NCBI GenBank assembly: GCA_963576785.1
Contig: OY756149.1
Coordinates: 496,001 to 560,000 of the forward strand
Origin: Chlorophyllum brunneum
Taxonomy: Eukaryota; Basidiomycota; Agaricomycetes; Agaricales; Agaricaceae
Length of the DNA: 64,000 nt
Direction of reading: 5' to 3'
In this document: piece after piece, positions 1-11,695 of the stretch
How the letters are laid out: each line of letters starts with the position of its first letter
How positions within the stretch are numbered: position 1 is the stretch's first letter
Position numbers and translations under genes: made by a program
Notes under the pieces: model-generated
Told to the model about the DNA's origin: nothing
What the model saw: the letters and a program-made list of their open reading frames with translations, nothing else
Databases searched by the model: none

Positions 1-69
1 ATTGATGATCGCTGATCGTCATAGTCCCTTGCTGATACAAGACAAACAAAACAGCACTACTAGCCCCGG

Positions 70-931
70 TTAAACAGCTTTCTCCCCAGTTTCTCGGTGC
101 AGTGAAAGTACAGAACATTTGCGCGGAAGTTTACGAATCGGAGTTACCATGGTCCCAGCCCATGATACTCTCCAGAATCCAGCGCCGTAAACTATGATTT
201 GAAGGATTGTGACGAACCCGTATATGAGTATTGCGTAGATACGGTCTTCAAACATTTGCCAAATGGTGTATAACATAGCTGGTCCGAAGAGGGCTTGGCC
301 AAATCCTTGAACCCATTCAGATACTTTGAGGCAACGACCAAAGGCTTCAAGTTGTTTCTGATATTCTTCGATTGTTGGACGATCTGCTACGGGAAGACGA
401 GAATAACGATAGGCAAGGATGCAGGCTCGGCCGGCGACAAGGACAATGGAGAGATGGCAGGTCACGGTGAGGAAGCAAAGCAACATGGCGACTTGAAATT
501 CTGTGCTTGCCCTGTTCTGGATGATGTTATGGGCGAGTGTGAGGAAAGCGATGGCTATGGTGGCAATGAAGGTGGACTGTGTTGTGTTGAGGTATTGTCA
601 AGTGTGGATGGTTCACATATGTCCCAATACTCACGAGCAGAACTGATGTTCCTAGATACCTTGCAAGGTCGTTCAGACTCTTTTCGATCCCACTGAATTC
701 TGAGTCTATGTGCATGGTGAGAAAGCTGTTAGGTGGTCTAAACGTAGAAGGGGGCGTACCATGGTCCAGGCTCGCATTTGAGGACCTGGGGGATGACACC
801 GGGGATGAGGGAAGGGGGAGGAGCGTTGGGTCGGTACTGACTTCACTCGCGAAGCATGTGTGTTTCGAATCTTTTAAGCTTGAGCTCGGTGATTGAGGGT
901 TGGCCCCGTTATGAGAAACGGGGGATGACAT
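70..931 (-). CDS. Multi-pass membrane protein, function unknown
   Basis: Two exons (635..931 and 70..576) joined over a 58-nt intron with GTGAGT donor and ACAG acceptor give 267 aa. The intron is supported because the frame stops without it, and splicing continues directly into a hydrophobic helix. The first ~90 residues are Ser/Pro-rich and probably cytosolic. Three or four membrane segments follow, around residues 96-115, 128-155 and 200-245, then a short basic tail. An upstream in-frame TTG is not used; the ATG at 931 is the first. It is divergent from the zinc-finger gene that begins at 1443. I do not recognise the family. Confidence 0.7.
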
Positions 932-1442
932 GCTAGGGAGCACGATTTTGGAATATATTCGAGGCAAAGTCAGTTATATATACGCGTAAATGCCTCCTGG
1001 GTTAACAATGGGCTCCGGATAATTGGTACACGAGGCGTTGTGCATGGTGTTTCATGGGAGATAAAGTATGATTTTGGGCTGAGCATAAGTGTGCCAACGT
1101 CACTGTGTGTAGACATGAAGCCAGAACATGAGGCCTCGGGTTGATCCAACGTGTTAGGGAGGCAGTGATTATCGAATCAAGATAGACGCTGGGTGAAGCA
1201 ATTAATCCAATTTAGAACCGCGATGAATGCGAGGGTCGTTTACTTCATAAAGTCCGAAACTTACTCGATCCGAGTCATAACTGATGCTGTGGGAACTGGC
1301 GGCTGGAAGAGATTTGTGCTAGCGTCGGTGTATTGAGAGTTGAGTCAGAAGGTATACTTAACCCGAGCCGGTGGCGGTGCAGCTGACATATAAAGTGTTA
1401 CAGCAGGTGTCTGTATACAACCATCTTGTTGCCCAATCTTGC
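932..1442. other. Divergent intergenic region
   Basis: This 511-bp stretch separates two divergently transcribed genes and must hold both promoters. I see no further coding potential or obvious repeat. An in-frame open stretch from 1371 reaches the zinc-finger gene without an ATG. Confidence 0.5.
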
Positions 1443-4400
1443 ATGGAATCCCCTATACCACCTGGCTCGGCATCTGCAAATACTTCTACAGCACGTCAGC
1501 CTGGCCAGAACACCCGGAACGATAGATTTCCCGGACGTCGAAAACCACGAGCCCAAAATGAAGCACGCGCTGCTACCTCTGAGGTAGCGAATTCCGAATC
1601 ACAGCAACGCCACCATCCATCTAGCCCAGTCGCCCAGGAACCAGCTAGTAATACGCAACAACAGCCTCGCCGACGAGCAACCAAACCTCGAAGGCCTATA
1701 CCGGATGGCCAATCATCCACCCAAGGCGTCCCGACAGATGCCTCACCAGCCGAGGCTTCGTCTACAGGTGGCCCTAATCCTGGTCGTCGACGTCGTCCTC
1801 AGAAGCCACGCAGCGTTCCTCCGCCGGGAACAGACGACAAAACAGCTTCGGATCGAGCCCACGTTCCCATTCACTCTGGCCAACCTAGTCGACGCGCGAA
1901 ATTTCGAGGAAAGCTTACGGAGAACGAAGAATCCTCCAAAGCGCCTCTCCCCTTACATCCTTCGCAGAAATACCATACCAAGGCCGAAAGCTCTGTCACG
2001 GATGATCTCACCTCTAGGCTGATCCGGGAACTCAGCGTTCCCCCTTACCCTGATTGCCCCATTTGTTTCTCTTCAATCTATCGCGAGCAACCGATATGGT
2101 CATGCTGTCCATCGATTGCTACAATTCTCCCGCATGATGCCGAAGGTCCACCTCAATACTGTTGGACAACATTTCACCTAAAATGTATCCGATCATGGGC
2201 GTCAAAGAGTGTCAAGGACGTCGAAGATGCCTGGAGGGCTCGGGGAGAAGAAGGAAGGACAGGCGATTGGAGATGTCCCGGTTGTCAGGCTAAACGTGAA
2301 GTCGTACCCAAAGTTTATTGGTAGGTGTGGTATCTACTCCAGACGGTAATGGTTTATTCAATTGAACTTCTAGGTGCTTTTGTGGATCTATTCCAGATCC
2401 CAAACCGCCACGTCTCTCGACTCCCCATTCGTGTGGAGGTCCTTGTTCACGCATTCGCGAGAGTGAATGCGGGCACCCATGTCCCCTCTCCTGTCATCCC
2501 GGTCCATGTCCCCCTTGCCAAGTCACGACTCGCTTAACCTGTCCCTGTCCTCGTAAATCTGTCATCGCGTTCCGGTGTGGGTCAGATCAAGGGAAGGGAA
2601 AAGGCAAAAACCTGTCCTGCGGGGACGTTTGTGGTCGGACGCTGGCTTGTGGAAAGCACACCTGCCAGAAAGTCTGTCACGAGGGAGGATGTGATGACTG
2701 TCCTGTTCGTGAGACTGCCAGATGTTGGTGTGGTAAAGCAGAAAAGGAACTCGGCTGCGGCGAAGGAGATGCCCAGGAATGTTTCGTCGAAGGTGAGGCG
2801 ACGTGGATTGGCCGATTTCCGTGCGATCGCATTTGCGAAAGGTACCGTCTTCTTAATCTCGTTTTATTCTATGGCTGATCATTTCGTAGGCCATTCGACT
2901 GCGGAATTCATTCATGCCAAAAGACGTGCCATCCACCATCACACAAACCATCGCGTTGCCCGCGGTCACCGGACAATATCCCACATTGCCCCTGCGGCAA
3001 TTCCTCTATCGCACCCTCACCCAACTCCAATCCTTCCAATTACACGTTTCCCGCGCGAGCGAACTGCACATCTCCTATTCCGACCTGTAGCAATCTTTGC
3101 GATAAGCCGGGAGATCGGTGTGGTCATCCCTGCAAAGCCATCTGCCATACCGGACCTTGTCCACCTTGCTCAGTCCCCATTACCCGCCCGTGCCGTTGTG
3201 GCGCATCAACAAAAACCTTGCAATGTCACCAACTCTACAAAGATAGAACGGAGGAGGCTGAAATTCTATGTGATCGACCTTGCACGGCGCTTCGGGCATG
3301 TGGGCGACATGAATGCCGACGCTCTTGTTGCCCGCTGGCTTCGCTGGGTATGAACACTGGAGGAAAGAAGGGGAAGAAACGCGCAGTCGATGAAACCTTC
3401 ACTATCGTTGGAATTGGCGAAGAGAGGGGAGGGTTGCATGAATGTGACCTAATTTGTGGAAAGATGCTTCCGTGCGGAAACCATCGATGTGAGGAGAGAG
3501 ACCACAAGGGTGCATGTCCGTCTTGTTTGCGAAGTTCTTTTGAGGAGGTAAATGGGATTTACTTTTTTTCGATCGAAATAAATACTAAAAACATTTATCA
3601 GATGACGTGTTTCTGTGGCAGGACGATCTATGAGCCTCCAATTTCTTGTGGCACGGTAATGCATTGCTCATATCCTTGCCCACGTCCTCCACCTCCTTGC
3701 GGTCATCCACGCATCCCGCATGCCTGTCACGAGGATCCTACTCCTTGCCCTCCTTGTGTTCATCTCACGCCGAAACAATGCGCCTGCGGAAAGAAAACGA
3801 TGCACAACGTTCGTTGCTCACTGGAAAACGAGAAGGTTTCCTGTGGGACCGTCTGCGGGAAGCTGCTTGGTTGTGGATTCCATCAGTGCGAAAGGTCGTG
3901 TCATGGGGATGAATGTGGACAGTGTACAGCGACTTGCGGAAAGTTGAGAAAATTATGGTAAGGTCTCATGTTTTCTCGTAAATGAATGTGTCATTGATGT
4001 TCCTCAAGTCTGCCTGATCATCACCCTTGCCCACTTCCCTGTCACGCTCCCTCGAGTTGTCCCGAGAGTGACCCTTGTCCAGCGCTCGTCTCCGTAACCT
4101 GCCCATGTGGACGAATCAAGCAGGCTGCTCGCTGCGGCCGTTCCTCATCCGTTTCCAACCCGTCTCATCCTAGCCCAAAGTGCACCAATGATTGCGGAAT
4201 CGCAAAACGTAACGCTCGACTTGCAGAAGCGCTTGGCATCAACCCGAACAAGAACACTGCTGGGACGAGTTCGTCGCAGGGATATGGGGGAATAGTTAAC
4301 ACGGTGAATTACGGTGATGAAGTTGTTGGGTTCGCGAGAGTGAATCAAAAGTTTCTGGCTGTGGTCGAGAAGGCATTTGCGGATTTTGTAACATCGTCCA

Positions 4401-5049
4401 AGAAGACACAAGTACTCCCGCATACACCACCTGACAGAAGGAAGTTTGTGCATGATGTAAGTGGTCTTTGGGTACATGGGTAGAGCCAAACTGACGTGGA
4501 AATTTCACCTAGCTTGCTACATATTATAGGATTGATACCCAACTCGTCGATCAAGAGCCTCATAGAAGTGTCCAGCTCATCCGCCGCCTCGACACGCGTA
4601 TCCCAACTCCTCTTCTATCAACCACAATTCACTCTTCGACATCGAATCTTGGCAAATTGGGTGATTTGAGGAACCCCAAGGCTGCGTCAGCAGGCTCTTC
4701 AAGCTCACACCTCACTCTTCCTACGTCGACAAACCCTTCATGGAGACCTGTCTCAACCCCGTCGCCACGACCTGGAGTGGCGACTATGGGTGCACCTGCC
4801 GGCGGGAGCGGTGTCGTAGGGTCGGGCGGATGGTCTTCTGTTGTTTCCCCTCAGCCACAGATCGCTGCTGCTCGCGTATCTGGCTGGGTGACTGGACCTG
4901 GTGCCTCCGGTGCCAGTGGATCCAGGCCTCAGTCAACTGGGGTTCCTAGTAGACCGGGGTCGGCGGCGGTGGAGACTAGAAGCGTGACTACCCCTCCTGC
5001 TGCGGTCGCCGATAAACACGTACCAGAAAATTGGGAGGACGATGAGTGA
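1443..5049 (+). CDS. FAP1: NF-X1-type zinc-finger protein with RING-like and R3H domains (FAP1/NFX1 family)
   Basis: Six exons (1443..2320, 2374..2841, 2890..3547, 3602..3957, 4009..4456, 4513..5049) encode 1114 aa. The order is classical for the family. A Ser/Pro/Arg-rich N-terminus is followed by a RING-like Cys/His module at about residues 204-285, starting CPICFSSIY. A long series of NF-X1 fingers follows to ~850 (for example CGHPCPLSCHPGPCPPC), then an R3H domain at about 895-960 (KFVHDLATYYRID) and a Gly/Ser-rich tail. NF-X1 proteins are nuclear or shuttling factors; the RING module is associated with ubiquitin ligase activity in animals, and yeast FAP1 binds FKBP12. The exon 3/4 intron (54 nt) is in frame, so retention cannot be excluded. 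Start: first ATG in the open frame. Confidence 0.93.
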
Positions 5050-5807
5050 AGAGTTGTATAGGTCCACATCATGTCGTCTGAGAGCTAGAAGATGTTGACA
5101 TTACCCACTGAACGAATGCAAATTTGGAATCGGTCTGAGAACGTCTGAGTCAGGTGCCTGGTATCGCGTTATGCCACTACTCTGGGATATTGTTTGTAAT
5201 GGCGTCCACTTGGGGGCATTTATATTGATGATCATCGAAGACGAAATCAACGATGCAAGCTGAACCAGTTGATGTGATGAGAACACTGTAGCCACTACCT
5301 TTTCCAACCCCCTGCCAATCAGGATTTTCACCTTGATAACACCATCCTTAGTCGTTTCCATTACAGTGCAAAAAATATCGAGAAAGGGAAAGGTTAGACG
5401 TGGAGATGGAGAGGCAGCGACGTTGTGGAATGCTAAAGTATTGGGAGACCCCGGCCTGAACCTCCATTAGTGTGACATGAGAAAATGTACTTGCCATCCG
5501 CCCTATCATCCACGCCCCCAACTGAAGGTATGAGCCATAACCTTCTGTGGTGTTTTACTGTATATCCTGGTTACTTATATACCAAATCCGAAACAGTCCT
5601 GCCAGAAAATCCGTTTCAAACCAAGGAGGTATAGACGAGGGGCGCACATATATCTTTAGCAAACCAGGCTGAATAACACGTGATTGACCAGCTTGATCAA
5701 GTTGCACTATTCTGGGACGACTGGGATTTCTGTCCCCCCTACATAACTCGTGAGAGCATTCATCCGTACTATGCTTTTATGGCTTATCCCAAAGATACCC
5801 AACAGGA
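5050..5807. other. Intergenic region
   Basis: This 758-bp stretch between two same-strand genes contains only short antisense frames. No repeat, RNA gene or conserved motif was recognised. It should include the FunK1 promoter. Confidence 0.4.
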
Positions 5808-7996
5808 ATGATCGCACAAGTAAGCGAGGCAGTGACCGTGTTTCCCTGGAACGTTTTTCAAAACCACTATCTGCCTGTCTTGCCCTACAAGGATGTAGGA
5901 CTTGACGATATCATTGGTGCCCTCGTTTCCGGAGACTTGGTTTCACAAGATAGTTCGAACAATCTCCAATGGAAGGCGCTACTCAACTCCCAAGCTGTTG
6001 TCATCGACTTTATGAAAGCTCTTTGTGATCATCTTACCGCTGTTGTTCCCTGCAAAAACTGTTTTGCGACTCATGGATCTGAACAAGATTCACTGGATGC
6101 TTTCTTCCAGCCCCTTTCGACATGCGCCACTGATGAGCCTATCCCTGCGCATGGTGTAGGCGTCTCTGTGACTTACACGAGTGGCCAAGATGCCTCTGAA
6201 ACGCTTGAGGTAGCTATGCATCGATGTCAGAACGAACCAATCTCACACCTTCCTAGGCACGCTCCAGGTTTGGGTTGGCATGTATTGATATACTGAACAA
6301 TGATCCTCTTCGGATGTTCAAATATGGGGTAAATTCGCTTCCAATTCTGTTTTCACTGCCTTACATGCATATCCTAATGTAGATCATGATTGAGGGACAG
6401 GAAATGTCGGTATGGTACTTCTCGCGGACTCACGTCGCCACATCGGAGCCTTTTGACTTCACAAAGGTAATTTTTCTTCGTCTTGTGTGTGCTGACGGAC
6501 TGATCGGTCATCTCAGGATTGCGAGGCTTTGCTTTCGTTGTGCCTGTCTTTTCTTTGCGCTGATGGCAAGGCGATAGGCTACGATCCCACCATTCATCGC
6601 CTTGGAGAGAATAACAAGCCCTTTTATGTCTATGAAGTTACCGAGAGCGACCAAACCCGCTTTTTCAGAACATGTAAACTTCTGTCGCAGGGTCGATCAC
6701 AGCACGCATCAATACGAATGACACGTGTATGGCAGGCGATCGAAGTGGATTCAAGTACTGGGTCTCGAACAATAGGCAAGTCCCACGTTGCCCTCAAGGA
6801 TACGTGGTTAGCGGTTGGTCACCCTCCAGAGAAGGAGACGCAAGGGAAGATATTCAGGGACATAGGAGCCTTGAAGACCAGCTTGGCCGAGGGGAGCCTA
6901 GACCTTAAATGGCTTGACGATGATACTCGACAGACGGTGGAGAAATGCCTGGAAGACGAGTCCTATACCGATTATTTTATCCGAATTGAGTGTCAGCACC
7001 TTGGAGTAATCACAGCATGCATGCCAAGTGAAACTGGGACACTCTCAGATGTGTTCTGTACCATAGAAAGAAGCCCTTTGCCACCGTTCACTCTCAAACC
7101 AATACCACCAGCGCCGGGCCCTCAACAGCACCGCTTAGTATATGCCCAAGTCTGTCAAACCATCATCGCTCCCGGAAACCTCGCTACGATATTTTGCACC
7201 TTGATGGATGTTCGCGTTGGTATGTATTCCTTCTTACTCTTCGTGACGAGTTATTGATTCGAGCCCTTGTCAGCACTTATCTTACTTTTTCTCGCCGGCT
7301 GGGTTCATCGAGACATTAGTCCCGGAAATATCTTGTACAAACCCTCCCAGGGAGGGCCCCATGGTAAGCTAAGTGATCTTGAACTTGCCAAACCGTTCCG
7401 CTCCAACCACCCAATCCGCGACAAACAAGCTGTACGTCTAAGCCACCGGTTTCTCTGGCAGTACTTTACTCATCTTCCCTTCATAGGGCACCCCAGCTTT
7501 CATGGCGTATGAAGTTGGATTAGGACACTACTGTTACGAACTTGAAGCAAAGTCGAAGAAATCATCCCCTTTCTGCTATAACTTCCAACATGACTCCGAA
7601 TCTCTCATCTGGATTTCTTACTGGTTACTTTTGAACCAAGTTAGGGATGGTCCTGGGCGCTTTTGGTCCCAGAATGTCCTTTCGAATCCCGGATGCATAG
7701 GCGAAAACCATATGTCTATCTCTTACGATCAGAGCTATTTGGAAGAAATGATAGCAGACGGTTGTCTTCACAGTAGCCTTCAATCCTTTGGAGACCCGTT
7801 GGTATCAATCTTCTCGACATTCTATGACCTGTCTGTGGAGCGGGATCCCAATCTCGACAGCAAGGAGTCCTATCACAAAGTGTTCGCCCACATCAAGGAT
7901 TTTTTCACTCGCTGTCATGAAGAGGCTCAGAAGATAGGGGATACATTTCCTGGCTTTTATTCCTATGGTAGTTCCATCGAACCTTGTACACATTAG
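5808..7996 (+). CDS. FunK1-type protein kinase
   Basis: Six exons (5808..6209, 6257..6328, 6383..6466, 6517..7219, 7274..7431, 7487..7996) encode 642 aa. The catalytic loop GWVHRDISPGNILY lies at about residue 430. The Mg-binding position is SDLELAK and the activation-segment end reads GTPAFMAYEV, both typical of the FunK1 (fungal-type protein kinase) family expanded in mushrooms. Upstream, a predicted 24-codon exon (RFGLACIDIL) and the PFDFTK block match the N-terminal FunK1 module. All introns are 47-55 nt. FunK1 kinases are poorly characterised and have been linked to multicellularity in mushrooms; the substrate is unknown. The gene is convergent with the Pro/Ser-rich gene that ends at 8231. 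No key kinase residue appears missing. Confidence 0.9.
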
Positions 7997-8230
7997 GGAC
8001 TGGTGGTGTTAACTGTAACAATTTCATTACCCGTGTTTATCTTTTACCAAGTTACAAGAATAATAGTCGCTGGCTTTGTTCCGAGTTTCTTTTGTCAAGA
8101 TCTCCTCCTGGAGAACATCTCACGCAGTCCTAAGACCAAGAAATATTATCCACTTATATGTACCAAGTACCCGAGCAGTGGATCAACAAAATAAACTCGA
8201 GTACACCCAAAAAAAAAAAGCATCAAAAAA

Positions 8231-11200
8231 TCACCGAAACTCCAATCCCGCAAGACTATGTCTCTGTCTCTTCTTCTTCTTCCCACTCTCATCCCAATTC
8301 GCATTCCAATCATCATACTCCCGTCCACTGCCCTGAATATCCAACACCATCATCCCATCATCCTCCCCTCCACCTACACCACCTACACCAGAAATCGTAG
8401 ATCCAGAAGTCGACGAATCATTCACCCTATCCAATTTATCTTTACTCAAATCCCATACCCATTTCCGTTTCTCTTTCTCTTTCTCCTTTATGGTTGGTTC
8501 TCGCTCCTTCTCCTTCTCTTTGTCCTTATTCTTGATTTTAGACGATGGTGAACGACTTCTTGATCCGGCTGTATAACTTGATTTTCGACTTGGCATGGCA
8601 TTGCGTACAGCGACAGCAGCCAATTCGTCAAATATCCCTCTACTCCCTTTCCTCGTCCTCGCTTTCTCCTTCTCCTTCTCTTTTTCTTTCTCCTTTTCTC
8701 GTTCCTTGTTATAATTAACAAGCGGCATCGGGATCAAACGTTCCCTCTTCCTTCCTCTCTCCTTCCCAACCTCTCCTCCCCTCTCCTCAAGCTCGTCAAA
8801 CATCTTGACATCAGGCGGTTTCGAATAATCATGCATAAACGATCTCGGCTGTGCAGTCCTCCTCCTTCTCACTCTCTTCCCACCACTTCCGCTTCCGCCT
8901 CCTTTTCCTCCTCCGTTTCCTCCACTCGTCCCCCCTCTCTGTCCCACACCATCATCACCTCCGACATCCGTAAACCAAAATCCCAACGCCGCAGGATCTT
9001 TATTTCCCCACCAAACCGGAGCAGGATCAGGTCTTCCTCCCTCTCGTGGTAAGTGATTACTATCATCAACCGAATCCTCCGAGTCGGAATCATACAAAAA
9101 ATCCAAAGACCGCCGCGGTGCATAAGCTATAGGCGAAGGACTCCTTGGACTTCTCATACCTCCATTACCGTCGTTCAATCTCGGATATCCAAGAGTAACA
9201 CCCGGAGCAGCTAAAGTGTTTGAAGAAACAGCCGTAGCGGCAGCGGCAGCAGCACTGGTAGGTGATACCGGAGGTCGATAGCTATACCTATATGATCTGA
9301 GTTGTTCTCTTCGACGTCTTCGTGGTCGAGGAGTGCCGTAATAGGATAATGATGAATCGTCAGAGTGATATGAGATCGGTGATGATGGACCTGCTGTCGG
9401 GGCGGTTCCGTGTCGGTGTTTCCGGTTTGGAGGATTCGCGTATCCAGAATTAGTAACAGCACTAGTATTCGCGCCAATATGATTCCGTCGACGTGCTTCG
9501 TCCAGTTCAGGACTAGACCGTTTAGCCACCCGTCGCCGCCTACCACCGTATTCCAAATCGTCATCCGAATCATGTCCACCAGGTCGAGCATACAAAATCG
9601 GCGAAGGACTCCGTTCCATCTCTCCATAATACAAATTGTCCACAAACACTTCAAGCACTGGTTCACCGTCGCCAATAGTCGTGTTTTGATCGGAAGATGT
9701 CGATGGAGAGATGGGTATACGGAATAGTTGATCATCATATTGCTCTTCGTCCAATGTCCAATCATACACTTGACCGGAATCGAGTGCCAAATTAGGGTCC
9801 TCCTCCTCTTCCTTCACCCCATCGTCAGCTCCTGCAGAGCTTGAGGTATTAGGATTAAGGTTATAAGGGTATGTCGTATTGCGGGTATCTTGTGGTTCTT
9901 GTTCTCGGCCGAGGTTAGTATCAGCTTGCGGTAAAACCCGACTAGCATACGACAACACGGAATTATCCGAATCCGCTTTCACATCATCCTCATCTTCTTC
10001 AGATGCAGGCGTAGTGGTAGGAGATATCGTCGTAGCAGTTGTGGGACTGGTGATAGCAATCACGGGTGGCGATCTTGGTGTCAAAGGAGAAGGTAAGGGT
10101 GGCGGGGAAGCAGTCGAGAAAGGTGAGAGGGGGAATATTGGTGCCGAAGGGAGAGGACGGGGAGAGCAGGTTGAGGATGATGGCGAAATAGGTGATGAGG
10201 CTGATGATGATGGTGAAGTAAGTGGTGGAGGTGGGGAAGATGGTGATGGGGTTGGCCAAGCACGAAATGGCGAATGTGGGATGAGTGGTGCTGAACGATA
10301 GAGTGGAGATGTAGAAGGTGGTGGAGGGGAAATCTCGCGTTTGTACTCTGGTGACCCCGAAATTGGAAGTCGTGCAATTGCAGGGACATGAGAAGGTAGC
10401 GATGGCGATCCAGTTGGTGAGGACGGTATACTTCGTATTGGCAATACCTTTGTTGTAGTGGCTGCTATGATGGTGGGTTTCGGTGACGTTGTTGCCGATA
10501 TGGAAGGACCGGCCAGGACATATGTTGGAGGAGGGGACGCGCTAACCAATTTAGTGGTATCCATAACCATGCCTAGCGACAGCCTTTTCGGCGTCGGTTG
10601 TGCGAGTTGGATTACACCCTGTCTTGGTAATCTCGGGCCTAGTACCCGAGGATTGGCGCCGTTTCGATCAGCAGACTTTGACCGTGACCGGACAGTGATC
10701 GGGCGTGGAAGTGGTTGTGGTGCTGGTCGGGGAGCAAGTGGTCGCATCGTCCCTTGAGATAGGGACGGATTGGAGGTGGGATAGACAGGGCGGAGATCGC
10801 TAGGCACAGAAGCAGAGGCCCAAGAGTTGGGAATGGCTTCAAGGAAATTTCTAGGACCAGGACTGGGTTTCCGGCGTCTTTGGGCAGAGGGGTGTCTCAT
10901 GGCAGAGGAGGGCATGGCTAGATCGGCCTTTGTCCTGCGAGAGGCTATAAGAGGAGGATTTCAATCAGAAAGCGGTTCAAGAAAGGCAAAATTTTAATCA
11001 CCCAAAGTGGGACCACTGGGATCGACAATGGCCATTGATTGATATCGAAGATTGATGCTGTTTTGGGGTGTATTGATATTGCCCGGTCGTGTGGCAGGAA
11101 GGAGCACACGGGAGGGGGGTAGACTCTTTTGAGGGATATCGCAGAGGCCAGTGGTGGTGATGGTTATGTTTGGCCTCGTGAAGGCAGAACGTGGACCCGC

Positions 11201-11695
11201 CGGCGACTTACCCGGCGCCGGCTCGACAGTGGGAATGGAGGGGAGTATATTTGGACCGGGGGACAGAGCTGGCGACGGCGATGGTGCGTGTGACTCGCCG
11301 GTCGCAGGGGGCGGTGTGGCGGGAGCAGCACGGCGCGTGTCGGAGGCAGCGGGGAGGGGTGTCTGGGGGAGAGGCACGAGCTGGGCGTCAGAGGGCGCGC
11401 TGCGTGACATCGCAGTGGTGGGCAGAGCAAAGGAGCGAGCGAGCGGTCTGTGGGAAAATGCTGGAGGGCTGATTTCGTCCCTCAGCCTGTTCATAACCTT
11501 CCCCAGTCGCCGTCTCTTCCTCGCCCCATCTCTAGATTCTGTCCCAGTCGATGATGATGCGGATGATGGATCTGCATTTGGGTCCGTTGGGAATCCTGAC
11601 ACCGAATATGCCATGAGTGATTGCCTGTCCGTGTGATCATCAGCAGAAGCTTCGGGCGCAAAAAAATACAACACCGACTGCAATTGTACAAGCAT
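8231..11695 (-). CDS. Large Pro/Ser-rich disordered protein with charged C-terminus, unknown
   Basis: The body is one open frame of about 900 codons (8231..10944). A 57-nt GTGATT...TATAG intron (10945..11001) links it in frame to an upstream frame 11002..11695 of the same Pro/Ser/Thr-rich character, giving 1135 aa. If the intron is wrong, the downstream frame stands alone from the ATG at 10915 (894 aa). An internal ATG at 11612 is an alternative start for the longer form. There are no folded domains. Features are poly-Pro/Ser tracts, several Arg-rich patches, a Gly-rich stretch and, near the end, runs of alternating Lys-Glu (EREKEKEKEKEK) that may form a charged single helix. A nuclear or cytoskeletal scaffold is possible, but this is inference only. 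Confidence 0.7.

Noticed and set aside
295..696. 133-codon plus-strand frame
   Set aside because: Antisense to the spliced membrane-protein gene, whose exons give coherent hydrophobic helices.
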